A DNA stretch of 64,000 bases, from positions 62,001-126,000 of the forward strand of contig NZ_JAGUCO010000004.1 of NCBI RefSeq assembly GCF_018271995.1. Reading direction: 5' to 3'. This DNA comes from Carboxylicivirga linearis (GTDB taxonomy: Bacteria; Bacteroidota; Bacteroidia; Bacteroidales; Marinilabiliaceae). The notes under the pieces were generated by a model. The model saw only the letters and a program-made list of their open reading frames with translations, was not told the DNA's origin and did no database searches. The first letter of the stretch is position 1; every line of letters begins with the position of its first letter. The position numbers were made by a program, and so were the translations under genes. Positions 18,684 through 27,649 of the stretch are shown piece by piece.

Positions 18684-20069
18684 ATGAAAAAAACATTTTG
18701 GATAATTAATCTCCTCCTTATAATTTCAATTGCATTCACGTCTTGTGAAGATGATGGTCCATCAATTAGCAAAGAAACCCTGAAGACGAATAAATATGTG
18801 GTTGATGCAATGTCATCAGTTTATTATTGGAACAAAACATTACCAACCATTGATTACAAAAAAGAAGATGACACATATGAGCTTTTTGACTCGCTTTTAT
18901 ATGCAAGTTTCGATACAGAATTAAACCGTAATATAGACCAATGGTCTTTTATAACCGACGACTACCAGGGTTTACTTGATTATTTTTCGGGAGTACGAAA
19001 ATCAATGGGCCACTCTATCCGCCTATTTAGGCTTGATGATACTCATTTAATCGGTTTTATAGAATATGTTGAACCCAATTCACCTGCTTCAGAGGCTGGT
19101 TTGGAACGTGGAGATATGTTTTATAAAATTAATAGTCAGGAACTAACTATTAGTAACTATTCATCCCTACTAAATCAGGATACGTATACTATGACTTTTG
19201 GTCAGCTCAATAACGACCTAAGTATAAGCCCCATTTCTCCTTCCGTAAGCCTCACTTCAACAGTATTGCAGACTAACCCTATACATCTAAGCAAGGTTAT
19301 TGAGCATGAAGGCAAGAAAATTGGATATCTCATGTACAAATCATTCATTGATGATTACGACAATGAATTAGAAGCTGTATTTGCTGACTTTAAAAGTCAG
19401 GGAGTTACTGATTTAGTGTTAGATTTAAGATATAATGGAGGTGGAGCTGTTTCTACAGCCATATTATTAAGCAGTATGATTGCTCCAAGTAGCGCTATTG
19501 GGGATGTTTTTATAAATACGGTTTATAATGATGATTTAGATGCCTATTACAGATCGCAGTACCCAAATGAGGAAGATTTATTTACTTCTCGCTTACAAGA
19601 AAACAGTAATAATCTAAATCTTGACCGTTTAGTTGTATTAACCACCTACAAAACAGCATCGGCCAGTGAGATGATCATGTATGGTTTAAGCCCACATATG
19701 ACTGTTTACCATATTGGTGAACAAACGCACGGTAAATATTATGCATCGGCAACTATTTCTGATGAAGATGAATTTGGCAATTGGGCCATGCAACCTATTA
19801 TTGTTAGGGAGGAAAATAAAGATAATTCCATTGATTACCGTCAAGGTTTGCTACCTGACTATCCTCGTACTGATTTTGTTGAGGCTTCAGATTATTATGC
19901 TTTGGGAGATCCAAGAGAAGATTTTCTTGCATTGGCACTTGAATATTTAACTGGCGTTAAGCCAACCGGAGCATCATTAAAAACTAGCTCCAAGCCATTA
20001 ATACCAACCAATACGGAAGCCAAATTCAATCATCCGTTGGAATTCGATATGTATATCAATTATAAATAA
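18684..20069 (+). CDS. S41 family (C-terminal processing) peptidase lipoprotein
   Basis: 461 residues. A lipoprotein signal peptide ends at Cys21 (IAFTSC), so the protein is anchored to a membrane outside the cytoplasm. The N-terminal helical domain YVVDAMSSVYYWNKTLP is typical of Bacteroidota S41 lipoproteins. A PDZ domain follows (GFIEYVEPNSPASEAGLERGDMFYKIN). The S41 core has LVLDLRYNGGG and the nucleophile serine in TYKTASASEMIM, with a later Lys in GKYYAS. These proteases trim or degrade exported proteins. It is a single-gene unit. Confidence 0.9.
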   Translation: MKKTFWIINLLLIISIAFTSCEDDGPSISKETLKTNKYVVDAMSSVYYWNKTLPTIDYKKEDDTYELFDSLLYASFDTELNRNIDQWSFITDDYQGLLDYFSGVRKSMGHSIRLFRLDDTHLIGFIEYVEPNSPASEAGLERGDMFYKINSQELTISNYSSLLNQDTYTMTFGQLNNDLSISPISPSVSLTSTVLQTNPIHLSKVIEHEGKKIGYLMYKSFIDDYDNELEAVFADFKSQGVTDLVLDLRYNGGGAVSTAILLSSMIAPSSAIGDVFINTVYNDDLDAYYRSQYPNEEDLFTSRLQENSNNLNLDRLVVLTTYKTASASEMIMYGLSPHMTVYHIGEQTHGKYYASATISDEDEFGNWAMQPIIVREENKDNSIDYRQGLLPDYPRTDFVEASDYYALGDPREDFLALALEYLTGVKPTGASLKTSSKPLIPTNTEAKFNHPLEFDMYINYK

Positions 20070-20070
20070 T

Positions 20071-20095
20071 AAAAAGCTGCTCTAAGCAGCTTTTT
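20071..20095. terminator. Bidirectional terminator, S41 peptidase / mlaF
   Basis: AAAAAGCTGCT (20071-20081) pairs with AGCAGCTTTTT (20085-20095) over a three-base loop. A and T runs on both sides suit both convergent genes; the mlaF stop lies at its right edge. Confidence 0.88.
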
Positions 20096-20849
20096 ATTTA
20101 TGTACTTCTTTAATTTGTCTAAACATCTTTGAGGCAAAAATAAAATCTTCTAATTGCTTATTTTGCACATGAAATATATCATCTTTAGTTCCTTCCCAAT
20201 ATTTTTCACCTTGATAAATGAAGATAATTTTATCCCCAATCCCCATCACTGAATTCATATCATGTGTATTTACAATAGTAGTCATTCCGTACTCCTCAGT
20301 AATTTCATGAATTAATTCATCAATCACAATGGAGGTACGCGGATCCAATCCTGAATTGGGTTCGTCACAAAATAAATATTTTGGATTTAAAGCAATTGCT
20401 CTTGCAATAGCAACTCTTTTTTGCATTCCTCCACTAATCTCAGATGGTAACCTATTGTTCGCATTCTCAAGCCTTACCCTATCCAAACAAAAGTTAGCTC
20501 TATCCCGCTTTTCTTCTTCTGTCATATGGGTAAACATATCTAAGGGGAAGCGAACATTCTCCTCAACGGTCATAGAATCAAATAGAGCAGAACCTTGAAA
20601 TAACATTCCTATTTCCTGTCTCAAAGCTTTCTTCTGCTTGGAGTTAAGTCCAACAAGGCTTCTTCCATCAAATAAAATTTCACCTTTCGTTACTTCATGC
20701 AATCCAACCAACGACTTTAACAGAACTGTCTTACCAGAACCACTTTGCCCAATAATTAAATTAGTTTGTCCTTTTTCAAAAACAGCTGAAATATCTTTTA
20801 ATACTTCTTTGTCCTCAAATGATTTAAACACATTAACAGCTTCGATCAT
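20094..20849 (-). CDS. mlaF: MlaF-type ABC transporter ATPase
   Basis: 251 residues. Walker A GQSGSGKTVLLKS near residue 34, Q-loop GMLFQGSALFDSMTVEENV, signature SGGMQKRVAIARAIAL and Walker B YLFCDEPNSGLDP are complete. SALFDSMTV and the GLDP following Walker B are typical of the Mla/Ttg2A/Mkl ATPases. The protein powers phospholipid movement between the inner membrane and the outer membrane. Its ATG overlaps the stop of the permease gene by 4 bases. No MCE-domain partner (MlaD) is next door, so that part must be encoded elsewhere. Confidence 0.92.
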   Translation of the reverse strand: MIEAVNVFKSFEDKEVLKDISAVFEKGQTNLIIGQSGSGKTVLLKSLVGLHEVTKGEILFDGRSLVGLNSKQKKALRQEIGMLFQGSALFDSMTVEENVRFPLDMFTHMTEEEKRDRANFCLDRVRLENANNRLPSEISGGMQKRVAIARAIALNPKYLFCDEPNSGLDPRTSIVIDELIHEITEEYGMTTIVNTHDMNSVMGIGDKIIFIYQGEKYWEGTKDDIFHVQNKQLEDFIFASKMFRQIKEVHK

Positions 20850-21586
20850 GCCAAGAGTAACTGAGTTAATAATAAATTAAATAATAAGATCTGCACACTA
20901 CTTGTTACTACTGCTGTAGTACTTGCCTTACCAACTTCCAATGCTCCTCCTTCAGCATAATACCCCCAATATGCCGATACTGTTGTGATAACAAACGCAA
21001 AAACCACTCCTTTAATTAACGAATAGACTACATAAAAAGGAATAAAAGCATATTGAATGCCATAGATATAATCAGGTGCCGGAACCTCTCCACTTAATGA
21101 CCCAGCCAGAAATCCACCGGTAATACCCACTCCCATACTTATAATAACCAAAAATGGAATTATAAAAATAAATGCCACTACTTTTGGTAAAACAAGATAT
21201 CCTGCCGGATTAATACCCATAATCTCTAAAGCATCAATCTGTTCAGTTACACGCATCGTTCCAATTTCTGAAGCAATGTTGGACCCCACTTTACCTGCTA
21301 AAATCAAACCAACAATAGTAGAAGAAAATTCAAGTAACATTGAATCTCGCGCGGCCAAACCAATTGTATATCTAGGTATCAAAGGCGATTCGAGATTATA
21401 TGCCGTTTGTAATGTAATAACAGCCCCCATAAAAATGGAGATAATAAAAACGATACCCAGTGAGTCTATTCCTAGTTTATCAATTTCTTTAATTACCTGT
21501 TTTACAAATATGCTATGCTTTTCAGGTCGTCCGAACACCTTTTTAACAAATAGCGTATAACGACCAATATGATAGAAAATTCTCAT
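20846..21586 (-). CDS. mlaE: MlaE family ABC permease
   Basis: 246 residues with about five or six hydrophobic segments. Family features: IFIISIFMGAVITLQTAYNLE near residue 45, ARDSMLLEFSSTIVGLILAGKVGSNIASEIGTMRVTEQIDALEIMGINP and LVLPKVVAFIFIIP. This is the MlaE/YrbE fold that forms the transmembrane part of the phospholipid transporter. It is the upstream gene of a two-gene unit with mlaF. A perfect inverted repeat (21633-21655) lies over the likely promoter. Confidence 0.93.
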   Translation of the reverse strand: MRIFYHIGRYTLFVKKVFGRPEKHSIFVKQVIKEIDKLGIDSLGIVFIISIFMGAVITLQTAYNLESPLIPRYTIGLAARDSMLLEFSSTIVGLILAGKVGSNIASEIGTMRVTEQIDALEIMGINPAGYLVLPKVVAFIFIIPFLVIISMGVGITGGFLAGSLSGEVPAPDYIYGIQYAFIPFYVVYSLIKGVVFAFVITTVSAYWGYYAEGGALEVGKASTTAVVTSSVQILLFNLLLTQLLLA

Positions 21587-21632
21587 TCGCTTTTAAAAAA
21601 ATAGTCCTAATTTTACAGATAAAAGTAATAAT

Positions 21633-21655
21633 ATTCCTCAACTTAGATGAGGAAT
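21633..21655. repeat. Inverted repeat in the mlaE/manC divergent spacer
   Basis: ATTCCTCA (21633-21640) and TGAGGAAT (21648-21655), an 8-bp perfect repeat with a seven-base centre. It sits upstream of a minus-strand -7-like element (TACTTTTA, 21620-21627), where a regulator could block or activate mlaE. It may instead be a plain hairpin. Confidence 0.4.
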
Positions 21656-21750
21656 TGAATAAATTACCAATATCCATGAGCTGATTATCGCAAAAGCCTT
21701 ACTCCAATAATATTCAAATGCGATAACAAAGCTATTGAGAATAATAGAAA

Positions 21751-22830
21751 ATGAAAAAGGATACTTTTTGTGTAATCATGGCAGGTGGTGTAGGAAGCCG
21801 CTTTTGGCCATTAAGCACTTCAGAAACGCCCAAACAGTTTTTAGACATATTTGGTACCGGCAAATCGCTTCTTCAGCAAACATTCGATCGTTTTGAGGCA
21901 ATTTGCCCTCTAGAGAATTTTATTGTTGTTACCAGTTCATCTTATAAACAACTCGTACTAGAGCAACTACCAAAACTTCTTCCAGATCAGGTACTAGAAG
22001 AACCTCTACGAAGAAATACTGCTCCCTGCATTGCTTATGCCAATGCTGTAATAAAGTCAAAAAATCCGGAAGCTACAGTGATTGTAACACCTGCCGATCA
22101 CCTTATTCTTGATAAAGAACGATTTGTTAAAAGTATTGATATGGGCATTGACTTCGTTGAAGAAAGAGAAGCACTCTTAACGCTAGCTATCAAACCTACG
22201 CATCCGGAAACCGGGTATGGATATTTACAAATAGGAGAAGAAGTTACCAATCAAAACCTCTTTAACAAAGTAAAAACCTTTACCGAAAAGCCTAATATTG
22301 AAATGGCTACTATATTATTTGAAAGTGGTGAATTCTATTGGAACTCAGGAATATTTCTGTGGACAATAAACAGTATTGAGAAAGCCTTCCAAAATAACCT
22401 GAAAGAAGTAGCCACACCATTTGAATACTATTTTAATCATATTGGTACTGAATTCGAAGAGAAATCTTTAAACGATGCTTATCTCGACTGTAAAAACATT
22501 TCTATTGATTACGGTATTATGGAGAAAGCCGATAATGTTTTTGCAAAAAAAGTCGATTTCGGATGGTCTGACCTGGGTACCTGGTCGTCGTTACATGAAC
22601 ATGCTAAAAAGAATGATAAAAACAATGCCATTATCAAAGGTGATGTAATCTTATACGACACAAAAAATAGTGTAGTTCATTTACCAGAAGGAAAAAAGGG
22701 AGTAATACAAGGTTTAGACGGCTATATTGTGGTCCAATCCGACAATGCTCTCTTAGTTTGTCCGCGCACCAACGAACAACAAATAAGGCAGTTTACGACC
22801 GACTTAAACACTGAATTTGGAGATAAATAA
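21751..22830 (+). CDS. manC: Mannose-1-phosphate guanylyltransferase
   Basis: 359 residues. The nucleotidyltransferase signature is MAGGVGSRFWPLSTSETPKQF near the N-terminus. VTPADHLI, FTEKPNIEMA, GEFYWNSGIFLW, SIDYGIMEKADNVFAKKVDFGWSDLGTW are typical of GDP-mannose pyrophosphorylases. It lacks the phosphomannose-isomerase extension of bifunctional enzymes. It makes GDP-mannose from mannose 1-phosphate and GTP for surface glycans. Single gene, divergent from mlaE, closed by a strong terminator. Confidence 0.94.
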   Translation: MKKDTFCVIMAGGVGSRFWPLSTSETPKQFLDIFGTGKSLLQQTFDRFEAICPLENFIVVTSSSYKQLVLEQLPKLLPDQVLEEPLRRNTAPCIAYANAVIKSKNPEATVIVTPADHLILDKERFVKSIDMGIDFVEEREALLTLAIKPTHPETGYGYLQIGEEVTNQNLFNKVKTFTEKPNIEMATILFESGEFYWNSGIFLWTINSIEKAFQNNLKEVATPFEYYFNHIGTEFEEKSLNDAYLDCKNISIDYGIMEKADNVFAKKVDFGWSDLGTWSSLHEHAKKNDKNNAIIKGDVILYDTKNSVVHLPEGKKGVIQGLDGYIVVQSDNALLVCPRTNEQQIRQFTTDLNTEFGDK

Positions 22831-22856
22831 AAAAGGGGCTGATCAGCCCCTTTTTT
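22831..22856. terminator. Bidirectional terminator, manC / gldN
   Basis: A perfect 24-base palindrome (22831-22854) of the form AAAAGGGGCTGA with its complement, then T. The A and T tails suit both the plus-strand manC and the end of the minus-strand T9SS unit. Confidence 0.9.
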
Positions 22857-22885
22857 ATTTATCTATTTTATCTTAATCCTCTTTC

Positions 22886-23737
22886 TTAGAATTCCCACAT
22901 ATCATGTTCCATATTGAACATTTCTTCTTTAATACGCTCTGATTCCATCATTGCTTCCATACCAGCGGTATATTCCTCAATAGTACGGTTATTATAAACA
23001 TTGGCTTCACGGTAAATATAACTTCCGAAATATCTCTTAATAAATACATCATCAAAAGATCTTCTTTGCGCATCATTTCGTGGGTTAAATACCTCGTGAC
23101 TTGCTAACAATGGTCTTGCCTCAGGAAAATAAATCCAGAATGCCTGTGACCTTCTTACTTGAGCCTCTTCTCCAGCACCTTGTGGAACAAACTCTCTAAT
23201 AGGACAAAGACCAACAATTCTTACATCCATTCTTGAGTAGTTTCTGTCGAAGAACCATATCTCTTTTAACATTACTTGCTTAAACTCTGTAGAGTTTACA
23301 CTACCACCTAGAATTTTTTCCTCCACCTGACCGGTTTCTGGATTTGTTATATAGCTTGTATCAGCAATCGCTCCCATTTGACGCGCTACCTGTTCTTGTG
23401 TCAACGGCATTTCAAACTCATCTTCTGTAATAGTTGAATAAGCTGTTAAACCCTCATATGTAATTCCATAGTAAAGAAGATCGATCAAACTCATTCGATC
23501 ATCCATCGGACGCGTTGGGTAGAACATAGGTAAATTGATTTTCTCTCTTAAATCAATTACTCTCCAAACTTTTTTAGCCCAAAGTACATCTGCTTCACGG
23601 ATATGCGCATATGGGATAGGCTTGCGATTTGGCACATGATCTTTGGCGTATACTTCTTTACTAACTTGTTGTGCTCCGGCAAAATTCATTGAGCCCATTC
23701 CAACAAGAACAACGAGGATTAAGATAATTCGTTTCAT
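22886..23737 (-). CDS. gldN: T9SS ring protein GldN/PorN
   Basis: 283 residues. A signal peptide (MKRIILILVVLVGMGSMNFAGAQ) is followed by the GldN fold: IREADVLWAKKVWRVIDLREKINLPMFYPT, RMSLIDLLYYGI, MLKEIWFFDRNYSRMDVRIVGLCPI and SFDDVFIKRYFGSYIYREANVYNNR. GldN pairs with GldK in the periplasmic ring of the type IX secretion system and is needed for export and gliding. It is the last gene of the unit, 21 bases after gldM. Confidence 0.96.
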   Translation of the reverse strand: MKRIILILVVLVGMGSMNFAGAQQVSKEVYAKDHVPNRKPIPYAHIREADVLWAKKVWRVIDLREKINLPMFYPTRPMDDRMSLIDLLYYGITYEGLTAYSTITEDEFEMPLTQEQVARQMGAIADTSYITNPETGQVEEKILGGSVNSTEFKQVMLKEIWFFDRNYSRMDVRIVGLCPIREFVPQGAGEEAQVRRSQAFWIYFPEARPLLASHEVFNPRNDAQRRSFDDVFIKRYFGSYIYREANVYNNRTIEEYTAGMEAMMESERIKEEMFNMEHDMWEF

Positions 23738-23758
23738 ATGCTAATAATTTATTTTCTT

Positions 23759-25330
23759 TTAATCTAACGTAAAATTAATAGATCCTAATTTACGAGGTCT
23801 ACCGTCAGGACCAACTGCTCTGATATCTTCAATCAACACCTTACTACCTCTGCTTAAGCTTTCAATTAAAGCTATTTGTTCATCTGTAAATTTGTTGCTT
23901 TTTGATGTCAAACCACTGTAAAATCCTTTACGAGTTGCCCCCACTACAAACTGAGTAACTTTAAACTTTAAGTCAAAATCAAAATCTTCACCCATTTCAG
24001 CAACCACATAACCAGCAGCTAATAATAAGTTCTTTCTTATTTTGTCACCGTCTCCTAAGTTAGCTACCGTAGCTGTTGGATTAGGCACCTGTTTAATTCT
24101 AAATTCCTGACTACCCAATCTACGGGTTTGCCCATTTATCTCAGCAGAGACAGTAATGATAGATTTTTTACCAACACTACCAGGTTTTGGTGTAACAATA
24201 TATTCTCCTCCTCGTGGTCTGTAATTGGCATTAGTCATTGATACTCTTAACTGACTACTGGCCACTCCAGGAACTGAAATTTCTACAGGATTTTCTAAAG
24301 CCTCATAGAATACATTCATCTTTGTTGGAGAAATCACCACGTTTGGTTGAATGACTTCGTATTCATGTGAAATAGGATAATACTTTTCAACTCCATTAGG
24401 ATCTTTAAAAACAATATTTCCCTTCCATTTTTTATTTCCTAAAGAATTAGCCGGTATTCGTAAAACACCTCTACCATTCTCTAACACTTCTGCTGTATAA
24501 CCCTCCAGAGAATAAGTTGGTGGTTGCAACGTATCAGTTGCTGCAATCAACATCTCTGCATAATATTCTCCACCTTTAATAACAACGTCCGATCGTGGAA
24601 TAACAATTGGCTCTACCTTGTTAAATTTATATGAACCTTCATCTACTTTACTTAAAAGGTAACTAACTACATCTGCCTGAGTTGAGCGAACATTACTCTG
24701 AATACTACTTAACAAGGCAAATGAGGCAGACAATGGTAAATGCTCAAATAATTGACTTTCCCAAGGCTTTTTTGTTACCTCACCTTTTTTCTTTTCCTCA
24801 ACATCATCAGTAGATAAACTATTACTTAACGTTCTTAACAGAACAGTATCTTTTGAATCTACAAAAGATAATAGTAGCTTCTCGTACTCTGTTATTTCTT
24901 CCTTCAACTTCTTACTTCGCTCTCCACCTTTCTCTGTAATCATGATCTGAGCTGCAATATCCTGATTTTCGATACCCTTGTAATTTTCAAGAGTAGCCTC
25001 CGGATTCTTATCAGCCGTATGCATCATTAATAACTTAAGCTCATGAATACGATTATATAAGCTATCTGCCGCAGTTTTTACCTGTTTAGCTTTTTCATGA
25101 CTTTCCTTTACTTTAGCAGGATTAGCAAATTCTGCGGCTTCAAAGGCTGCATATAATTGATTATTTTTATTATCAACAGCCTTTGTTGATTGCTGAATAC
25201 TTTCATCAACTAATTGAAATGCCTGAAGTAACTCACCCGATACGTTCAATGCTAGCATTGCCGTAAGGAACAAGTACATCATTCCAATCATTTTTTGTCT
25301 GGGCGTTTCGGGACAGTTTCCACCACTCAT
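23759..25330 (-). CDS. gldM: T9SS/gliding motor protein GldM/PorM
   Basis: 523 residues. One N-terminal membrane helix (residues about 13-33, MIGMMYLFLTAMLALNVSGELL) preceded by GGNCPETPRQ. The long periplasmic part starts helical and continues as the beta-domains of GldM (PNVVISPTKMNVFYEALENPVEISVPG, YIVTPKPGSVGKKSI, the final RKLGSINFTLD). GldM forms the rotor/shaft that carries proton-motive-force energy from GldL through the periplasm. The conserved Glu in the membrane helix (SGELLQ) is present. Spacing to gldL is 32 bases. Confidence 0.97.
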   Translation of the reverse strand: MSGGNCPETPRQKMIGMMYLFLTAMLALNVSGELLQAFQLVDESIQQSTKAVDNKNNQLYAAFEAAEFANPAKVKESHEKAKQVKTAADSLYNRIHELKLLMMHTADKNPEATLENYKGIENQDIAAQIMITEKGGERSKKLKEEITEYEKLLLSFVDSKDTVLLRTLSNSLSTDDVEEKKKGEVTKKPWESQLFEHLPLSASFALLSSIQSNVRSTQADVVSYLLSKVDEGSYKFNKVEPIVIPRSDVVIKGGEYYAEMLIAATDTLQPPTYSLEGYTAEVLENGRGVLRIPANSLGNKKWKGNIVFKDPNGVEKYYPISHEYEVIQPNVVISPTKMNVFYEALENPVEISVPGVASSQLRVSMTNANYRPRGGEYIVTPKPGSVGKKSIITVSAEINGQTRRLGSQEFRIKQVPNPTATVANLGDGDKIRKNLLLAAGYVVAEMGEDFDFDLKFKVTQFVVGATRKGFYSGLTSKSNKFTDEQIALIESLSRGSKVLIEDIRAVGPDGRPRKLGSINFTLD

Positions 25331-25362
25331 ATCTGTGTAATTTTAGTAGTTAATACTGTTCC

Positions 25363-26241
25363 TTACTTATTTCCAACATTCATAGCACTTAGCATATTGC
25401 CATAAATGGTATTTAGTTCTGTAACGGTTTTACTAAGCTGAGCTACTTGATCTTTATAAATCTGAGCATCAGCTGCAGATTGTTCGAACTGAGCTTTTAT
25501 CTCACCCATTCCTTTTGTCAAGGCCTGAGATGCTTCTGCCTGAGAATTTAATCCTTGCAACTGCAATTCATAAGCTGAATTTATAGCTGATAAATTTTTA
25601 GTAACATCACCTAATTTTTGGCTGTATTCTTTGTTATTGGCACTTAGTTGATCAAAGTGCTGTTGTATATTGCTACCTGAATTATTTATTGCCTTAGCAC
25701 TGTTTTTATATGATTCTGATAATTGTCCTACAGATTCTTCTAAAGCATTTGCTGTTTTTGCCTGCACATTAGCCAACTGGCCAACTGATTCTCCAGCTTG
25801 CTTCATGTTTTGCAGATACGATTCTGTAGCTAAACTAGCTGTACTTAAATCTGATAGCTGCGATGAAGTCATTGAAAGTTTTTTAATTCCGTCAGAAAGC
25901 TTTTCTACAACTGCTGGTTCCAGGTGTCCACTCTCAACTAAAGCAGCTAAATCACTTCCTCCACTTCCTCCTTTAACAACACCTTTTGATGCTGAAGGTT
26001 CCAATCCAACCAACTCGGGATATACCAAGCTCCAATCTGGCATTTCATGAGGTGGCTCAAATGCAGATAAGGTAAAAATAATAATCTCAGTTCCCATACC
26101 TAATAAAAGCATAAGCTCAGCACCAGGATAGTGCATTATTTTGAAAAGTGCACCTGCAAGAACAACTGCTGCTCCAAGACCATATACTTTAGCCATTACC
26201 TTTTTATAGCCTGGGCTTTCAAGAAATTCCGTTAAACTCAT
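25363..26241 (-). CDS. gldL: T9SS/gliding motor protein GldL/PorL
   Basis: 292 residues. Two membrane helices at about 17-36 and 42-61; the second contains the Glu at residue 52 (GMGTEIIIF) that is thought to take part in proton flow in the GldLM motor. After FEPPHEMPDWSLVYPEL the protein is a long cytoplasmic region rich in Ser, Ala, Gln and Asn with coiled-coil character. With GldM it energises the type IX system. The order gldK-gldL-gldM-gldN is the standard one. Confidence 0.97.
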   Translation of the reverse strand: MSLTEFLESPGYKKVMAKVYGLGAAVVLAGALFKIMHYPGAELMLLLGMGTEIIIFTLSAFEPPHEMPDWSLVYPELVGLEPSASKGVVKGGSGGSDLAALVESGHLEPAVVEKLSDGIKKLSMTSSQLSDLSTASLATESYLQNMKQAGESVGQLANVQAKTANALEESVGQLSESYKNSAKAINNSGSNIQQHFDQLSANNKEYSQKLGDVTKNLSAINSAYELQLQGLNSQAEASQALTKGMGEIKAQFEQSAADAQIYKDQVAQLSKTVTELNTIYGNMLSAMNVGNK

Positions 26242-26285
26242 AATAACCTTTTTTTCAATTTACCGTCCAAAGTAATAATGTGAGA

Positions 26286-27614
26286 TTACTCACCAATATA
26301 ATCGCGAACACATCTAAAACCAATATAAGATTTTGTAGAATCCTGATATTCATATGTGCGTGTTCCATTCTGTAAAAAGTAACCAACGTCTTTCCACGAA
26401 CCACCTCTAATAACTTTACGTTTCATTACATGAGGATCATCAGGTAAGGCATTATACTTATAGGTTGGGTTAAAATCATGTGTGAAAGTATATGAAGATT
26501 CATCAAAAGCACTTGATGTCCATTCTGCAACATTACCTGCCATATCAAATAATCCATAATCGTTTGGAGAATAAGATCCAACAGTTATAGCTTGCATACC
26601 ACCATCATCGCCATAGCGACCACGTAATGGCTTAAAGTTAGCTAAGAAACAACCTTTATCATTACGGGTATACATTCCGCCCCAAGGATAGATTGCATGT
26701 TCCAGACCACCTCGGGCTGCATACTCCCATTCAGCTTCAGTTGGAAGACGGTAATTCATTACAACAGGCTCACCTTTTTCAGCTAAATAGTTATTCAGCA
26801 ACTGAGTTCTCCAGATACAGAAAGCTGTAGCTTGTTTCCAGTTTACTCCAACAATAGGATATTCGTCAAATCCAGGGTGCCAGAAATACTTTTCAGTCCA
26901 AGGCTCGTTGAAAGAATAGGTAAAATCAGATATCCAACAAAGTGTATCTGGATAGACATTTACAGCGTCCTTCATGATAAAGGCTGAACGATCATTAATT
27001 TCACGCTCTTTTCCTTCCTGATCATAAACAACTCCTTCGTAAGATTTGGTTTCGAAGTTGTATCGATTGCTTTTCTTTGCAGCTTGAAGAAGATCAACCC
27101 ATTCATATTCGTAAGTTAATTTACGGGTATCAATTTCTTTTCTGCGGAAGAATCTTTCGTTTTCTGGTAAGAACATTTCATCCAGAATTTCAGCATATTC
27201 TTCATTATCCCATTCAACTGGTTCATCCCAGTTCAAATAAGGAGGATCGATTTCATTGCCTAAATAATCCTCTGCAATCAAGAATTCCTCAAACTGCTCG
27301 CCCAATAAACGACGTGCAATTGAATCCTTCACCCAGTATACAAACTGACGGTATTCAGTATTGGTAATCTCTGTCTCGTCCATCCAAAATGAACGAATTG
27401 AAACTGTCTTTGATTGAGTAGTCATCGTAAAAGCGACGTCCTGATCGTTAGGTCCCATGGTAAAACTTCCTTGAGGGATAAACAACATACCAAATGGATC
27501 TGGTTCGTAAAAGGAACCTCCTCGGGATACTCCTACCAATTCTCCATTTCCGGATTGTCCACATCCTGACAGGATGGTAATGACAATGACACTTAGGGCA
27601 AGTACTTTCTTCAT
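26286..27614 (-). CDS. gldK: T9SS lipoprotein GldK/PorK
   Basis: 442 residues. A lipoprotein signal peptide ends in ITILSGC with the lipidated Cys near residue 18. The rest is an FGE-sulfatase (SUMF1) fold: FIPQGSFTMGPNDQD, FWMDETEITNTEYRQFVYW, GVNWKQATAFCIWR, NYRLPTEAEWEYAARGG, NDYGLFDMAGNVAEWTSSAF, KVIRGGSWKD and IGFRCVRDY. GldK uses this fold structurally rather than as an enzyme, forming the periplasmic ring with GldN under the outer membrane. It follows porP by 35 bases. Confidence 0.96.
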   Translation of the reverse strand: MKKVLALSVIVITILSGCGQSGNGELVGVSRGGSFYEPDPFGMLFIPQGSFTMGPNDQDVAFTMTTQSKTVSIRSFWMDETEITNTEYRQFVYWVKDSIARRLLGEQFEEFLIAEDYLGNEIDPPYLNWDEPVEWDNEEYAEILDEMFLPENERFFRRKEIDTRKLTYEYEWVDLLQAAKKSNRYNFETKSYEGVVYDQEGKEREINDRSAFIMKDAVNVYPDTLCWISDFTYSFNEPWTEKYFWHPGFDEYPIVGVNWKQATAFCIWRTQLLNNYLAEKGEPVVMNYRLPTEAEWEYAARGGLEHAIYPWGGMYTRNDKGCFLANFKPLRGRYGDDGGMQAITVGSYSPNDYGLFDMAGNVAEWTSSAFDESSYTFTHDFNPTYKYNALPDDPHVMKRKVIRGGSWKDVGYFLQNGTRTYEYQDSTKSYIGFRCVRDYIGE

Positions 27615-27649
27615 AATAGCCTTATATATCTGAATTACTTTCTTATATT

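Noticed and set aside
25670-26050. 126-residue plus-strand frame opposite gldL
   Set aside because: It is antisense to a clear gldL gene with biased Ser/Ala codons; composition is a mirror of the real gene and no start signals are seen.
26286-27614. gldK as a sulfatase-modifying enzyme
   Set aside because: The FGE fold is present, but the lipoprotein signal and the place in porP-gldKLMN identify the structural T9SS ring protein.
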